A stretch of DNA of 6,661 nucleotides from Lachnospiraceae bacterium (GCA_024694785.1 JAILJL010000157.1:1-6661), one strand, 5' to 3'. Shown: positions 1 to 5,872, numbered from the stretch's first letter. Made by a program: numbers and translations. Notes: a model not told the origin generated them from the letters alone.

Positions 1-123
1 AGCAATTTATTTTTCGTTATGCCTATTATTAGAATAGCTTATGGAAAATGTGAATGCAAGGAAACAAAGCATTAAATAATAATTAAGAATATTAACAAAT
101 GTAAAGAAAGTATAAATAGTGAG
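1..123. other. AT-rich non-coding stretch downstream of the PAP2 gene
   Basis: This stretch is strongly AT-rich and no open frame with a credible ribosome binding site lies in it. It is the 3' flank of the minus-strand PAP2 gene, so a terminator for that gene would be expected here. The only inverted repeat I see is AATGC (53-57) with GCATT (69-73), a 5-bp stem around an 11-nt loop. That is too weak to call a terminator. The window edge may cut off a neighbouring gene's flank. Confidence 0.5.
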
Positions 124-798
124 TTAATAATTATGACGGTGTCTGAAAATATGCAGAATACTGCAGTTTTTAATGTAGAAGATAAACCAGAATAAGACAA
201 CCATTCCGGTTGCGGTTATTACGTCGAAGACGGAATGCTGTTTTATAAACATGGTTGAAAGTGTTATAAGAACGGCAATTATTAAAGAACCTGCTTTGAA
301 AGGCTTGGAATTTCCGAATTTTCTGCTGTAGCAAATGGAAAGATGGGTTCCGAGCGCATTATAGACATGAATACTCGGAAAAAGGTTGGTAGGAGTATCT
401 ATCTTGTAGAGAATCTGAACAAGTGTTGTAAATATGTTGTTCCGCGGAAAAACTATTGGTCTAAGGTAAGCACCATTAGGGTAGATTGTGGATATTATAA
501 GGAAAAGAGTCATGCCGGTAAATAAAAATCTGCATGACTTAAGAAAGGTATCCTTATCTGTGAGAAAAAAGTACACAAGCGGTATTGCCACATAAGGGAA
601 CCAGAAAAGGTATGGTATTATGAAAAATTCAATGAAAGGAATCATATCGTCAAAAGGCATATGCACAATATGGAAATGCCAGGTTACATGCTTCTCTATA
701 AGAGAAAACCACGGAAAATAGATAAGTGCATATAAAAAGCACAAGCCATGTCGATATTTTATGAATAAATCCTTGAAGGTCTCTTTGAAATTGCGCAT
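124..798 (-). CDS. PAP2-family membrane phosphatase, PAP2_3 / IPC-synthase-like
   Basis: This is a 224-residue integral membrane protein of the PAP2 (type 2 phosphatidic acid phosphatase) superfamily. Members remove phosphate from, or transfer head groups on, lipid phosphates such as phosphatidic acid, polyprenyl pyrophosphate or related lipids. The substrate here cannot be read from the sequence. Two active-site motifs are visible: PSIH at residues 141-144, and KQHSVFD at 186-192, with the catalytic-type H188 and D192. An RP pair (113-114) sits where the first motif should be, but the usual lysine seven residues before that arginine is a tyrosine (106). The 'DTPTNLFPSIH' and 'KQHSVFDV' wording fits the inositol-phosphorylceramide-synthase-like PAP2_3 branch. 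Hydrophobic segments lie near 19-34, 57-79, 88-106, 168-184 and 193-210. The start has a GGGGAGAG site 10 nt upstream (complement of 809-816). The gene is divergent from the L,D-transpeptidase. Confidence 0.85.
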   Translation of the reverse strand: MRNFKETFKDLFIKYRHGLCFLYALIYFPWFSLIEKHVTWHFHIVHMPFDDMIPFIEFFIIPYLFWFPYVAIPLVYFFLTDKDTFLKSCRFLFTGMTLFLIISTIYPNGAYLRPIVFPRNNIFTTLVQILYKIDTPTNLFPSIHVYNALGTHLSICYSRKFGNSKPFKAGSLIIAVLITLSTMFIKQHSVFDVITATGMVVLFWFIFYIKNCSILHIFRHRHNY

Positions 799-833
799 TA
801 AAACAAAACTCTCCCCGTTGCGATACTTAGGTT

Positions 834-863
834 ATTATATCACTACCTGTTTGGTTTAATCAA
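834..863 (-). promoter_or_regulatory. Promoter for the PAP2 gene
   Basis: On the minus strand, TTGATT (863-858) is followed after 18 bp by TATAAT (839-834). The bases TGA directly precede the -10 box, which makes it an extended -10. Transcription should start near 827, giving a leader of about 28 nt before the ATG at 798. This is a sigma-A-type match read by eye. Confidence 0.7.
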
Positions 864-900
864 TATACGAAATTTTACACTTATATTTGCAACATTTAAG

Positions 901-928
901 TTGAAAAAATCCTGTCACAATTTATAAT
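901..928 (+). promoter_or_regulatory. Promoter for the L,D-transpeptidase gene
   Basis: TTGAAA (901-906) and TATAAT (923-928) are separated by 16 bp, a good match to a housekeeping sigma-A promoter. The start would be near 935 and the leader about 28 nt. An AGGAG site (950-954) sits 8 nt before the ATG at 963. The -35 box is 37 bp from the -35 box of the divergent PAP2 promoter. Confidence 0.75.
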
Positions 929-962
929 ATATCTTGTATTATTATGTCGAGGAGAGAGAGTC

Positions 963-2435
963 ATGTCATCGGGTAGAAAGACAAGAAAAGCGATAACAAT
1001 ATTAAGTATACTGTTCTTGCTTACTGTTGCCGGCACATTTATATTTGCGTCGGTCTACTTTGAGTTCCATTATTTTCCTAATACATATATAGGATATGAG
1101 GATATTTCCTGCAAGACACCGGAGGAGATAGAGGAGAGATACCTGCGGAGAATAGGTAATTATTCTCTTGCGCTTGTCTTGCGGGATAAGAAGGTTGAAT
1201 ATATTGACGGTAAGGCTATAGGACTTAAGCCGGATTACGGTAATTCACTTAGAGAAGCCCTTGATGACCAGCACGGATATGCTTTTATCCTAAGCTTCTT
1301 TAAGAAGACGATGTTAGATGACGTGCCGATAAGCATCGATGAAGCGAATTATGATTTGATGGTCGATAATCTGGAATGCTTCAAAAAGATAAATGAGATA
1401 GAGCCTGTCGATGCTCATATAGAGTATAAAGGCGGTATGTATGAGATTGTTGATGAAGTTATGGGTAATAAGCTTGACCGGGAGAAGGCAAAAGAGATTA
1501 TACGTGATTCCGTACTCGCACTTAAGAAGGAAATCGATCTCGATAAACTTGAGTGTTATGTCAATCCTTCGGTCATGAGCGGAGACGAGGCTTTGTTTAA
1601 TGCTTTTGCGGAAGCAAATGATTATCTTACGGTCGATATTGAATATGCCTCCGGCGGTAAGATGCTAAGTCTTGATTCCGATGTTGTTTCAAAGTTTATC
1701 AAGCTTGATAATAAGGGCTGGCTTGTGTTGGATGAGGAAGGACATCCTGTTATCAAAGAGTCAGAGATCGATAAGTTTGTCTCGCTTATACAGAAGACGT
1801 ATGATACATATAAGAATAATCAGACATTTCACACCTCGTATGGCAAGGATATATCGGTTAAGAACAGTGTGATTGGATTTAAGGTTGATGTGACGGCAGA
1901 GAAAGAGGCAATTATGGCGGCGCTCAGCAATAAGACCAGTGAGCAGCGTGAACCGATCTTCTCGAGAAGAGCTTATTCTGCCGGTAAATATCAGTATGGT
2001 AACAGTTACATAGAAGTTAATCTGACAGCTCAGCATGTATTTGTATATCTTAAGGGAATCAAGGTGTATGAGACTGATTGCGTAACGGGTTCCGTGCGTC
2101 GTGGTACCACTACGAGAGTGGGTATGTTCACGATTAACTATAAGCAGAAAAACACCACATTAAGAGGACAGGGTTATGCCTCGTTCGTATATTTCTGGAT
2201 GCCTTTTGACGGAGGAATAGGACTTCATGATGCTACATGGAGGAAGCAATTCGGGGGAACCATCTATAAGGCCTCGGGTTCCCATGGTTGTGTTAATCTT
2301 CCGTACAGCGCTGCAAAGCAGATATATGAATTTGCGTATTCGGGTATGCCTGTAATCGTATATGAGCTTGCGGGAACGGAGAGTAAAGGCGACGCCTCTT
2401 CGGGAAGCGAATCATCAGGTTATGGTGATGATTAG
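963..2435 (+). CDS. Membrane-anchored L,D-transpeptidase (YkuD domain) with peptidoglycan-binding repeats
   Basis: This 490-residue enzyme is predicted to form L,D (3-3 type) cross-links in peptidoglycan outside the membrane. A short basic N-terminus (R5, K6, R8, K9) and one hydrophobic segment (about 11-32) suggest a signal anchor with the rest outside the cell. Residues about 37-170 and 171-285 look like PG_binding_4-type repeats. The first opens with the 'FPNTYIGYEDIS..TPEEIEERY' style typical of that family. The YkuD catalytic domain covers about 347-467. It contains H422 (IGLHD) and the SHGCVN motif at 440-445 with nucleophile C443, so the active site is intact. The last 20 residues are a Gly/Ser/acidic low-complexity tail. 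The architecture matches Ldt-fm-like enzymes of Firmicutes, which tolerate most beta-lactams; that trait is family knowledge and not shown here. The ATG is supported by AGGAG at 950-954. No clear terminator follows the stop. Confidence 0.93.
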   Translation: MSSGRKTRKAITILSILFLLTVAGTFIFASVYFEFHYFPNTYIGYEDISCKTPEEIEERYLRRIGNYSLALVLRDKKVEYIDGKAIGLKPDYGNSLREALDDQHGYAFILSFFKKTMLDDVPISIDEANYDLMVDNLECFKKINEIEPVDAHIEYKGGMYEIVDEVMGNKLDREKAKEIIRDSVLALKKEIDLDKLECYVNPSVMSGDEALFNAFAEANDYLTVDIEYASGGKMLSLDSDVVSKFIKLDNKGWLVLDEEGHPVIKESEIDKFVSLIQKTYDTYKNNQTFHTSYGKDISVKNSVIGFKVDVTAEKEAIMAALSNKTSEQREPIFSRRAYSAGKYQYGNSYIEVNLTAQHVFVYLKGIKVYETDCVTGSVRRGTTTRVGMFTINYKQKNTTLRGQGYASFVYFWMPFDGGIGLHDATWRKQFGGTIYKASGSHGCVNLPYSAAKQIYEFAYSGMPVIVYELAGTESKGDASSGSESSGYGDD

Positions 2436-2464
2436 AATTAATTATATCCTTATTTACCTATAAG

Positions 2465-2473
2465 TGTTATAAT
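2465..2473 (+). promoter_or_regulatory. Extended -10 promoter for the aminotransferase operon
   Basis: TGTTATAAT (2465-2473) is a perfect extended -10 element (TGn followed by TATAAT). The sequence 17 bp upstream (2445-2450, TATCCT) is a poor -35 box, as is common for extended -10 promoters. The -10 overlaps a small inverted repeat, TATAA-GTG-TTATA. A second TATAAT at 2505-2510 has no usable -35 and would start transcription almost at the ribosome binding site, so it is less likely. Confidence 0.5.
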
Positions 2474-2519
2474 GGGTTCGTAGGGTTAAACGGTCAATTC
2501 CGTATATAATAACAAAATT

Positions 2520-2524
2520 GGGGG
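2520..2524 (+). promoter_or_regulatory. Ribosome binding site deciding the aminotransferase start
   Basis: GGGGG (2520-2524) lies 8 nt before ATG at 2533. The longer frame begins at TTG 2518, which overlaps this purine run and has no binding site of its own, so ATG 2533 is preferred. Confidence 0.7.
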
Positions 2525-2532
2525 TACACAAA

Positions 2533-3720
2533 ATGTTATCAAAACAGATGGAAAAAGCAGTCAATAACCGTTCTGCTATTCGTGAAATCTTTGAATATGG
2601 TATTAATCTCGGTAAAGAGATAGGTTACGAGAACGTATTTGATTTTTCGTTAGGTAATCCGGCAACTCCTGCGCCTAAGAAATTTGACGAGACAATCGTT
2701 AAGTTAGAGCAGACAATGGATCCGTTAAAGCTCCACGGGTATACCGATAATGCCGGTATCATGGATGTAAGAGCTGCGGTTGCAGAGAATCTTAATAAGA
2801 GATTCGGTACTGACTTTGAAGCAATGTCAATTATTATGACAGTAGGTGCCGGTGGAGCCATTAACACCGTACTTAAGGCAGTTCTTGATCCTGAAGACGA
2901 AGTTATAGTATTTGCACCTTACTTCTCAGAGTATGATAATTATGTTAACAACTTCTATGGAAAGCTCGTTAAGATTGAACCTAATTTCCCTACTTTCCAG
3001 CCGAATCTTGACGCATTAAAGAAGACAATTACACCTAAGACAAAGGCCGTACTTATCAATACGCCGAATAATCCTTCAGGTGTTGTATATAGTGAAGAGT
3101 CCATTAAGGGTCTCGCGGAAGTATTAAGAGAAAAGCAGAATGAGTATGGTCATGAGATATATCTTATCTCGGATGAACCGTATAGAGAGCTTCTTTATGA
3201 TGGAGCTAAGCATTATTTCATATCGAAGTATTATGAGAATACTTTCGTATGCTATTCATTTAGTAAGTCACTTTCACTTCCGGGTGAAAGAATCGGTTAT
3301 ATTGCAGTGCCTAAGATAATGAAGGACTGGCAGCATGTAGCACTTGCAATCAAGACAGCTACAAGAATTCTCGGATTCGTTAATGCGCCTGCACTTATGC
3401 AGATGGCGGTTAAAGAGTGCCTTGAAGAGCAGTCCGATATTACATATTATGCACATAACCGTCAGATTTTACTTGATGGTCTTACAAAGTGCGGATTTAC
3501 ATGTACTAAGCCGGAAGGAGCTTTTTATCTGTTCTTAAAGAGCCCTATCGCAGATGATGTGGCTTTCTGTGAGACAGCAAAGAAATATAATCTTATGCTG
3601 GTTAACGGTTCTTCATTCGGATGCCCGGGATACGTAAGAATCTCTTACTGTGTGGCAACCGATAAGATTGAGCGTTCAATGGAGAAGTTTGCGCTTCTTG
3701 CAAAAGAATATAATTTATAA
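2533..3720 (+). CDS. PLP-dependent aminotransferase, class I/II (fold type I)
   Basis: This 395-residue cytoplasmic enzyme transfers amino groups between an amino acid and a 2-oxo acid using pyridoxal phosphate. The fold-type I landmarks are all present: NTPNNPSG (176-183), SDEPY with D214 that contacts the PLP ring nitrogen, SFSKS with the Schiff-base lysine K245, GERIGY (251-256) with R253, and R369 (VRISY), equivalent to the arginine that binds the substrate carboxylate. The cofactor-phosphate region is VGAGGAINTVLK (104-115). The length is normal for the aspartate-aminotransferase-like group COG0436. The exact substrate cannot be assigned: aspartate, alanine and aromatic specificities occur in this group. 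The GGGGG site at 2520-2524 supports ATG 2533 over the in-frame TTG five codons upstream. It is the first gene of a probable operon with the membrane protein and cyclophilin that follow. Confidence 0.93.
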   Translation: MLSKQMEKAVNNRSAIREIFEYGINLGKEIGYENVFDFSLGNPATPAPKKFDETIVKLEQTMDPLKLHGYTDNAGIMDVRAAVAENLNKRFGTDFEAMSIIMTVGAGGAINTVLKAVLDPEDEVIVFAPYFSEYDNYVNNFYGKLVKIEPNFPTFQPNLDALKKTITPKTKAVLINTPNNPSGVVYSEESIKGLAEVLREKQNEYGHEIYLISDEPYRELLYDGAKHYFISKYYENTFVCYSFSKSLSLPGERIGYIAVPKIMKDWQHVALAIKTATRILGFVNAPALMQMAVKECLEEQSDITYYAHNRQILLDGLTKCGFTCTKPEGAFYLFLKSPIADDVAFCETAKKYNLMLVNGSSFGCPGYVRISYCVATDKIERSMEKFALLAKEYNL

Positions 3721-3726
3721 TTTACG

Positions 3727-3731
3727 AAAGG
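3727..3731 (+). promoter_or_regulatory. Ribosome binding site for the Sm_multidrug_ex gene
   Basis: AAAGG (3727-3731) is 10 nt from ATG 3742 and only 4 nt from the in-frame TTG 3736. Both the spacing and the codon favour ATG 3742. Confidence 0.6.
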
Positions 3732-3741
3732 TACCTTGAAG

Positions 3742-4242
3742 ATGGAGAGTTTGGTAACCTGGTTTACTGTTAACCTGTCGCCTTATGTATCAAGAGAAGT
3801 TGTGGTCTTTATAATATCGTTGATGCCTATACTTGAATTAAGAGGCGGGTTACTTGCGGCTTCGCTTTTGCAGGTGCCGATGTGGACCGCAATACCGATA
3901 TGTGTTGCGGGTAATGTACTGCCGATACCATTTTTACTATTGTTTATTAAGAAGCTTTTTGCTTTCCTTAAACGCTTTAAATTGACCGGCAGATTTGTGA
4001 CTTATCTTGAAAATCGGGCAATGAAAAAGAGCGGTAAAGTCAAGAATGCGGAATTCGTAGGTCTTATGCTTTTTGTCGGAATACCGCTTCCGGGAACCGG
4101 TGCATGGACGGGTTCCCTCGTTGCGTCATTGCTTGAAGTTGATTTCAAGAAATCGATTGTGGCAGAGTTATGCGGAGTAATAATCGCATGCGTGCTTATG
4201 TGTATTATTTCGTATGGATTGCTCGGTCTTATAATTAATTAA
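3742..4242 (+). CDS. Small integral membrane protein, Sm_multidrug_ex family (COG2426)
   Basis: This 166-residue membrane protein matches the family named 'putative small multi-drug export protein' (PF06695). The name is historical, and transport of drugs is not established for most members. Diagnostic segments are PILELRGG (29-36), GNVLPIPF (57-64) and VGIPLPGTGAWTG (112-124). Proline/glycine-rich segments with a buried Glu-x-Arg suggest re-entrant loops, as in the DedA/VTT proteins to which this family has been linked; that relation is inference here. Hydrophobic stretches lie near 19-32, 34-56, 57-76, 105-130 and 139-165. The basic loop 77-103 is probably cytoplasmic. It starts 21 nt after the aminotransferase stop and ends 26 nt before the cyclophilin, so co-transcription is likely. 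ATG 3742 is chosen over TTG 3736 because of the AAAGG spacing. Confidence 0.85.
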   Translation: MESLVTWFTVNLSPYVSREVVVFIISLMPILELRGGLLAASLLQVPMWTAIPICVAGNVLPIPFLLLFIKKLFAFLKRFKLTGRFVTYLENRAMKKSGKVKNAEFVGLMLFVGIPLPGTGAWTGSLVASLLEVDFKKSIVAELCGVIIACVLMCIISYGLLGLIIN

Positions 4243-4253
4243 AGGTTATGTGT

Positions 4254-4260
4254 AAAGGAG
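4254..4260 (+). promoter_or_regulatory. Ribosome binding site deciding the cyclophilin start
   Basis: AAAGGAG (4254-4260) is 8 nt before ATG 4269. The upstream in-frame ATG at 4248 lies ahead of this site, and ATG 4264 is out of frame and only 3 nt away. ATG 4269 is therefore the start. Confidence 0.85.
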
Positions 4261-4268
4261 AAAATGGA

Positions 4269-4811
4269 ATGGCAGCAAAGAATCCTGTTGTAACTATTAC
4301 AATGGAGACAGGCAAAGTTATCAAAGTTGAATTGTATCCGGAAATCGCACCGAATACGGTTAATAATTTTGTAAGCCTTGCCAATAAGAACTTTTATGAT
4401 GGTCTTATATTCCATCGTGTAATTGAAGGCTTTATGATTCAGGGAGGATGCCCGGACGGAACCGGAATGGGTGGTCCGGGATATGCCATCAAGGGAGAAT
4501 TCTCGCAGAACGGCTTCAAGAACGACTTGAAGCATGAGCCCGGAGTTATCTCCATGGCGAGAGCGATGCATCCTGATTCAGCGGGAAGCCAGTTCTTTAT
4601 AATGCATCATGCGGCACCGCATCTCGATGGCGCATATGCAGCATTCGGTAAGGTTACTGAGGGTATAGAGGTCGTTAATGAAATTGCAACAACAGATACG
4701 AACAGCAATGACAGACCTGTAACCCCGCAGGTTATCAAGACAATTACAGTCGATACATTCGACGTAGATTATCCGGAACCTGAGAAGTTACCTGATCTTG
4801 AAGAGTATTAA
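4269..4811 (+). CDS. Cyclophilin-type peptidyl-prolyl cis-trans isomerase
   Basis: This 180-residue enzyme speeds cis-trans isomerisation of X-Pro bonds and helps protein folding. It has no signal peptide, so it should be cytoplasmic. The cyclophilin core is complete: FHRVIEGFMIQGG (48-60), SMARAMHPDSAGSQFFI (95-111) and HLDGAYAAFGKV (118-129). Aligned by eye with human cyclophilin A, the active-site residues R55, F60, Q63, Q111, F113 and L122 correspond to R50, F55, Q58, Q108, F110 and L119 here. The tryptophan 121 position is H118 and the histidine 126 position is Y123, which usually means weak cyclosporin binding. An acidic, proline-containing tail (about 168-180) extends past the core. 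The start at 4269 is fixed by AAAGGAG. It is probably the last gene of the aminotransferase operon, with a terminator-like hairpin 27 nt after the stop. Confidence 0.95.
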   Translation: MAAKNPVVTITMETGKVIKVELYPEIAPNTVNNFVSLANKNFYDGLIFHRVIEGFMIQGGCPDGTGMGGPGYAIKGEFSQNGFKNDLKHEPGVISMARAMHPDSAGSQFFIMHHAAPHLDGAYAAFGKVTEGIEVVNEIATTDTNSNDRPVTPQVIKTITVDTFDVDYPEPEKLPDLEEY

Positions 4812-4838
4812 AGAACCATCGGTTTATTGGAAGTTATG

Positions 4839-4870
4839 GAGCCTTGTAATTAACAAGGCTCTTGCTTTAT
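4839..4870 (+). terminator. Rho-independent terminator after the cyclophilin gene
   Basis: GAGCCTTGT (4839-4847) pairs perfectly with ACAAGGCTC (4853-4861) around the 5-nt loop AATTA. A T-rich tail, TTGCTTTAT (4862-4870), follows. The 9-bp stem has five G-C-rich pairs at its base. The tail is interrupted by G and C, so termination may be incomplete. It ends only 10 nt before the ribosome binding site of the GNAT gene. Confidence 0.7.
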
Positions 4871-4880
4871 ATAAAGGCGG

Positions 4881-4887
4881 AAAGGAG
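4881..4887 (+). promoter_or_regulatory. Ribosome binding site deciding the GNAT start
   Basis: AAAGGAG (4881-4887) is 7 nt before ATG 4895. The longer frame from TTG 4862 begins at the edge of the terminator hairpin and would place this site inside the coding region, so ATG 4895 is preferred. Confidence 0.85.
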
Positions 4888-4894
4888 CGATTGC

Positions 4895-5764
4895 ATGTAT
4901 TATCTTAAGAATCTATACTTGACAGAAGATATGATGATCGGTGAAAAAGCGCAGAACTTCAAGAAGGATATGCAAGCTTCTTTTAACGTTATTATTGTTC
5001 CGGAACAGCTTGATTCATTCAGAGATTATATTAAGAATGACAGGGAGATAATCGATACGGGCATGATCATGTCGTATTCGGAAGAGATATTAAAATATGC
5101 CTGTGCCCTTGGAATAGCAGCGTTACCGTGTCTGAAAGGTGCGCTGGATGCTTATGAGGGATTTGAATTCGTATTGGATGATTACGCGGATATGGATTGC
5201 GATTATATAGATAAGTCCTACCGAAGGCTTAAGGATATCCCGTGGAATATTATTGAGACTGACAGAATGATTATAAGGGAAGAGACGGAAGAAGATGTCC
5301 CGGCATTATACAAGATGTACGAAAGTGAACATATTAAGCGGTATATAGAACCGCTGTGTGAGGACATCGAAGATGAAAAGAACTATGTTACGAAGTACAG
5401 GCATTACGTGTATAACATGTATGAGTTCGGAATCTGGATTGCGGAAGACAAGATTACCCATGAGATTATAGGAAGAATGGGGCTCGAACCAAAGACATAC
5501 GAGGATAATGTAAGAGGCGTTGATATGGGATATATCATTGATGCGGCCTATCTTAGAAAGGGATATTGTATGGAGGGATGTAGGGCAATCCTTGAATATG
5601 CCCGGGATACACTTAATCTGCCGGAAGTATACGTAATCATAAGGACAGATAATGAAATATCGCAGCATATAGCCGAGAAGCTGGGCTTTGTATATGACAG
5701 GACAATTACGGACAGAAATCGTACAATGAAGCGATATAAAATTGCATTTAATCAAGGAATTTAG
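4895..5764 (+). CDS. GNAT acetyltransferase (RimJ/RimL-like) with an extra N-terminal domain
   Basis: This is a 289-residue protein of two parts. Residues about 120-285 are a GNAT N-acetyltransferase domain of the RimJ/RimL (Acetyltransf_3) type. It begins at ETDRMIIREETEEDV (121-135). The acetyl-CoA pyrophosphate loop is AYLRKGYCMEG (218-228), where a cysteine (225) replaces the usual alanine. The NEISQHIAEKLGF motif (253-265) closes the fold. The acceptor substrate is unknown; RimJ/RimL relatives act on protein N-termini, antibiotics or small amines. Residues 1-115 are not part of GNAT. They show an alternating strand/helix pattern (NVIIV 31-35, DTGMIMS 54-60, then a helix and GIAALPCL 73-80). 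This resembles the C-terminal half of a HAD-like Rossmann fold without the catalytic DxD; the comparison comes from memory of similar Lachnospiraceae proteins. The gene stands alone behind a hairpin, and the rel promoter overlaps its 3' end. Confidence 0.87.
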   Translation: MYYLKNLYLTEDMMIGEKAQNFKKDMQASFNVIIVPEQLDSFRDYIKNDREIIDTGMIMSYSEEILKYACALGIAALPCLKGALDAYEGFEFVLDDYADMDCDYIDKSYRRLKDIPWNIIETDRMIIREETEEDVPALYKMYESEHIKRYIEPLCEDIEDEKNYVTKYRHYVYNMYEFGIWIAEDKITHEIIGRMGLEPKTYEDNVRGVDMGYIIDAAYLRKGYCMEGCRAILEYARDTLNLPEVYVIIRTDNEISQHIAEKLGFVYDRTITDRNRTMKRYKIAFNQGI

Positions 5765-5770
5765 TATAAT
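5742..5770 (+). promoter_or_regulatory. Candidate promoter for rel
   Basis: TTGCAT (5742-5747) and a perfect TATAAT (5765-5770) are separated by 17 bp. The -35 box lies inside the end of the GNAT gene and the -10 box directly follows its stop. Transcription would start near 5777, about 62 nt before the rel ATG at 5839. The -35 matches only the TTG half of the consensus. Confidence 0.5.
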
Positions 5771-5781
5771 GATATGATACG

Positions 5782-5816
5782 ATGTCATAGGATTTTCCTA
5801 TGTCATGGTGATTTTT
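5782..5816 (+). terminator. Hairpin and T-run between GNAT and rel (terminator or leader element)
   Basis: CATAGGA (5786-5792) pairs with TCCTATG (5796-5802) around a TTT loop. After a T-T mismatch, three more pairs (5782-5784 with 5804-5806) extend the stem. A run of five T lies at 5812-5816, but five bases separate it from the stem, which is more than usual for an intrinsic terminator. The repeat ATGTCAT also occurs directly at 5782-5788 and 5800-5806. It may terminate GNAT transcripts. If the promoter at 5742-5770 is real, it lies at the very 5' end of the rel mRNA and could act as a leader structure. Confidence 0.45.
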
Positions 5817-5823
5817 GTTATTT

Positions 5824-5872
5824 GGAGTAGTGCATTAAATGGTTACAAATGAGCGTTTGGAAAAAATAGGAG
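5824..5872 (+). promoter_or_regulatory. Two candidate ribosome binding sites for rel
   Basis: GGAG (5824-5827) is 11 nt before ATG 5839, a rather long spacing. AGGAG (5868-5872) is 5 nt before the in-frame ATG 5878, a rather short one. Either start is possible. The first gives 13 extra residues. Confidence 0.5.

Noticed and set aside
343..525. 60-codon open frame on the plus strand within the PAP2 gene
   Set aside because: It lies opposite a clear PAP2 coding region, has no ribosome binding site and resembles no protein.
890..903. Inverted repeat CAAC-ATTTAA-GTTG overlapping the L,D-transpeptidase -35 box as a possible operator
   Set aside because: The arms are only 4 bp long, which is expected by chance in AT-rich DNA.
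1672..2036. Two open frames overlapping the L,D-transpeptidase on both strands
   Set aside because: They are shadows of a well-supported gene with an intact catalytic motif in the main frame.
2459..2473. Inverted repeat TATAA-GTG-TTATA as a terminator for the L,D-transpeptidase
   Set aside because: The stem is 5 bp of A-T pairs with no T-run after it. It is better explained as part of the extended -10 promoter.
4264..4293. Nine-codon frame starting at ATG 4264, overlapping the cyclophilin start
   Set aside because: It lies only 3 nt from the ribosome binding site. Its product is too short and there is no sign that it is a leader peptide.
4239..4571. 110-codon minus-strand frame overlapping the cyclophilin
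   Set aside because: The opposite strand encodes a complete cyclophilin core. This frame has no recognisable protein.
5306..5788. 160-codon minus-strand frame over the GNAT gene
   Set aside because: It is antisense to the conserved acetyl-CoA binding region and lacks family resemblance.
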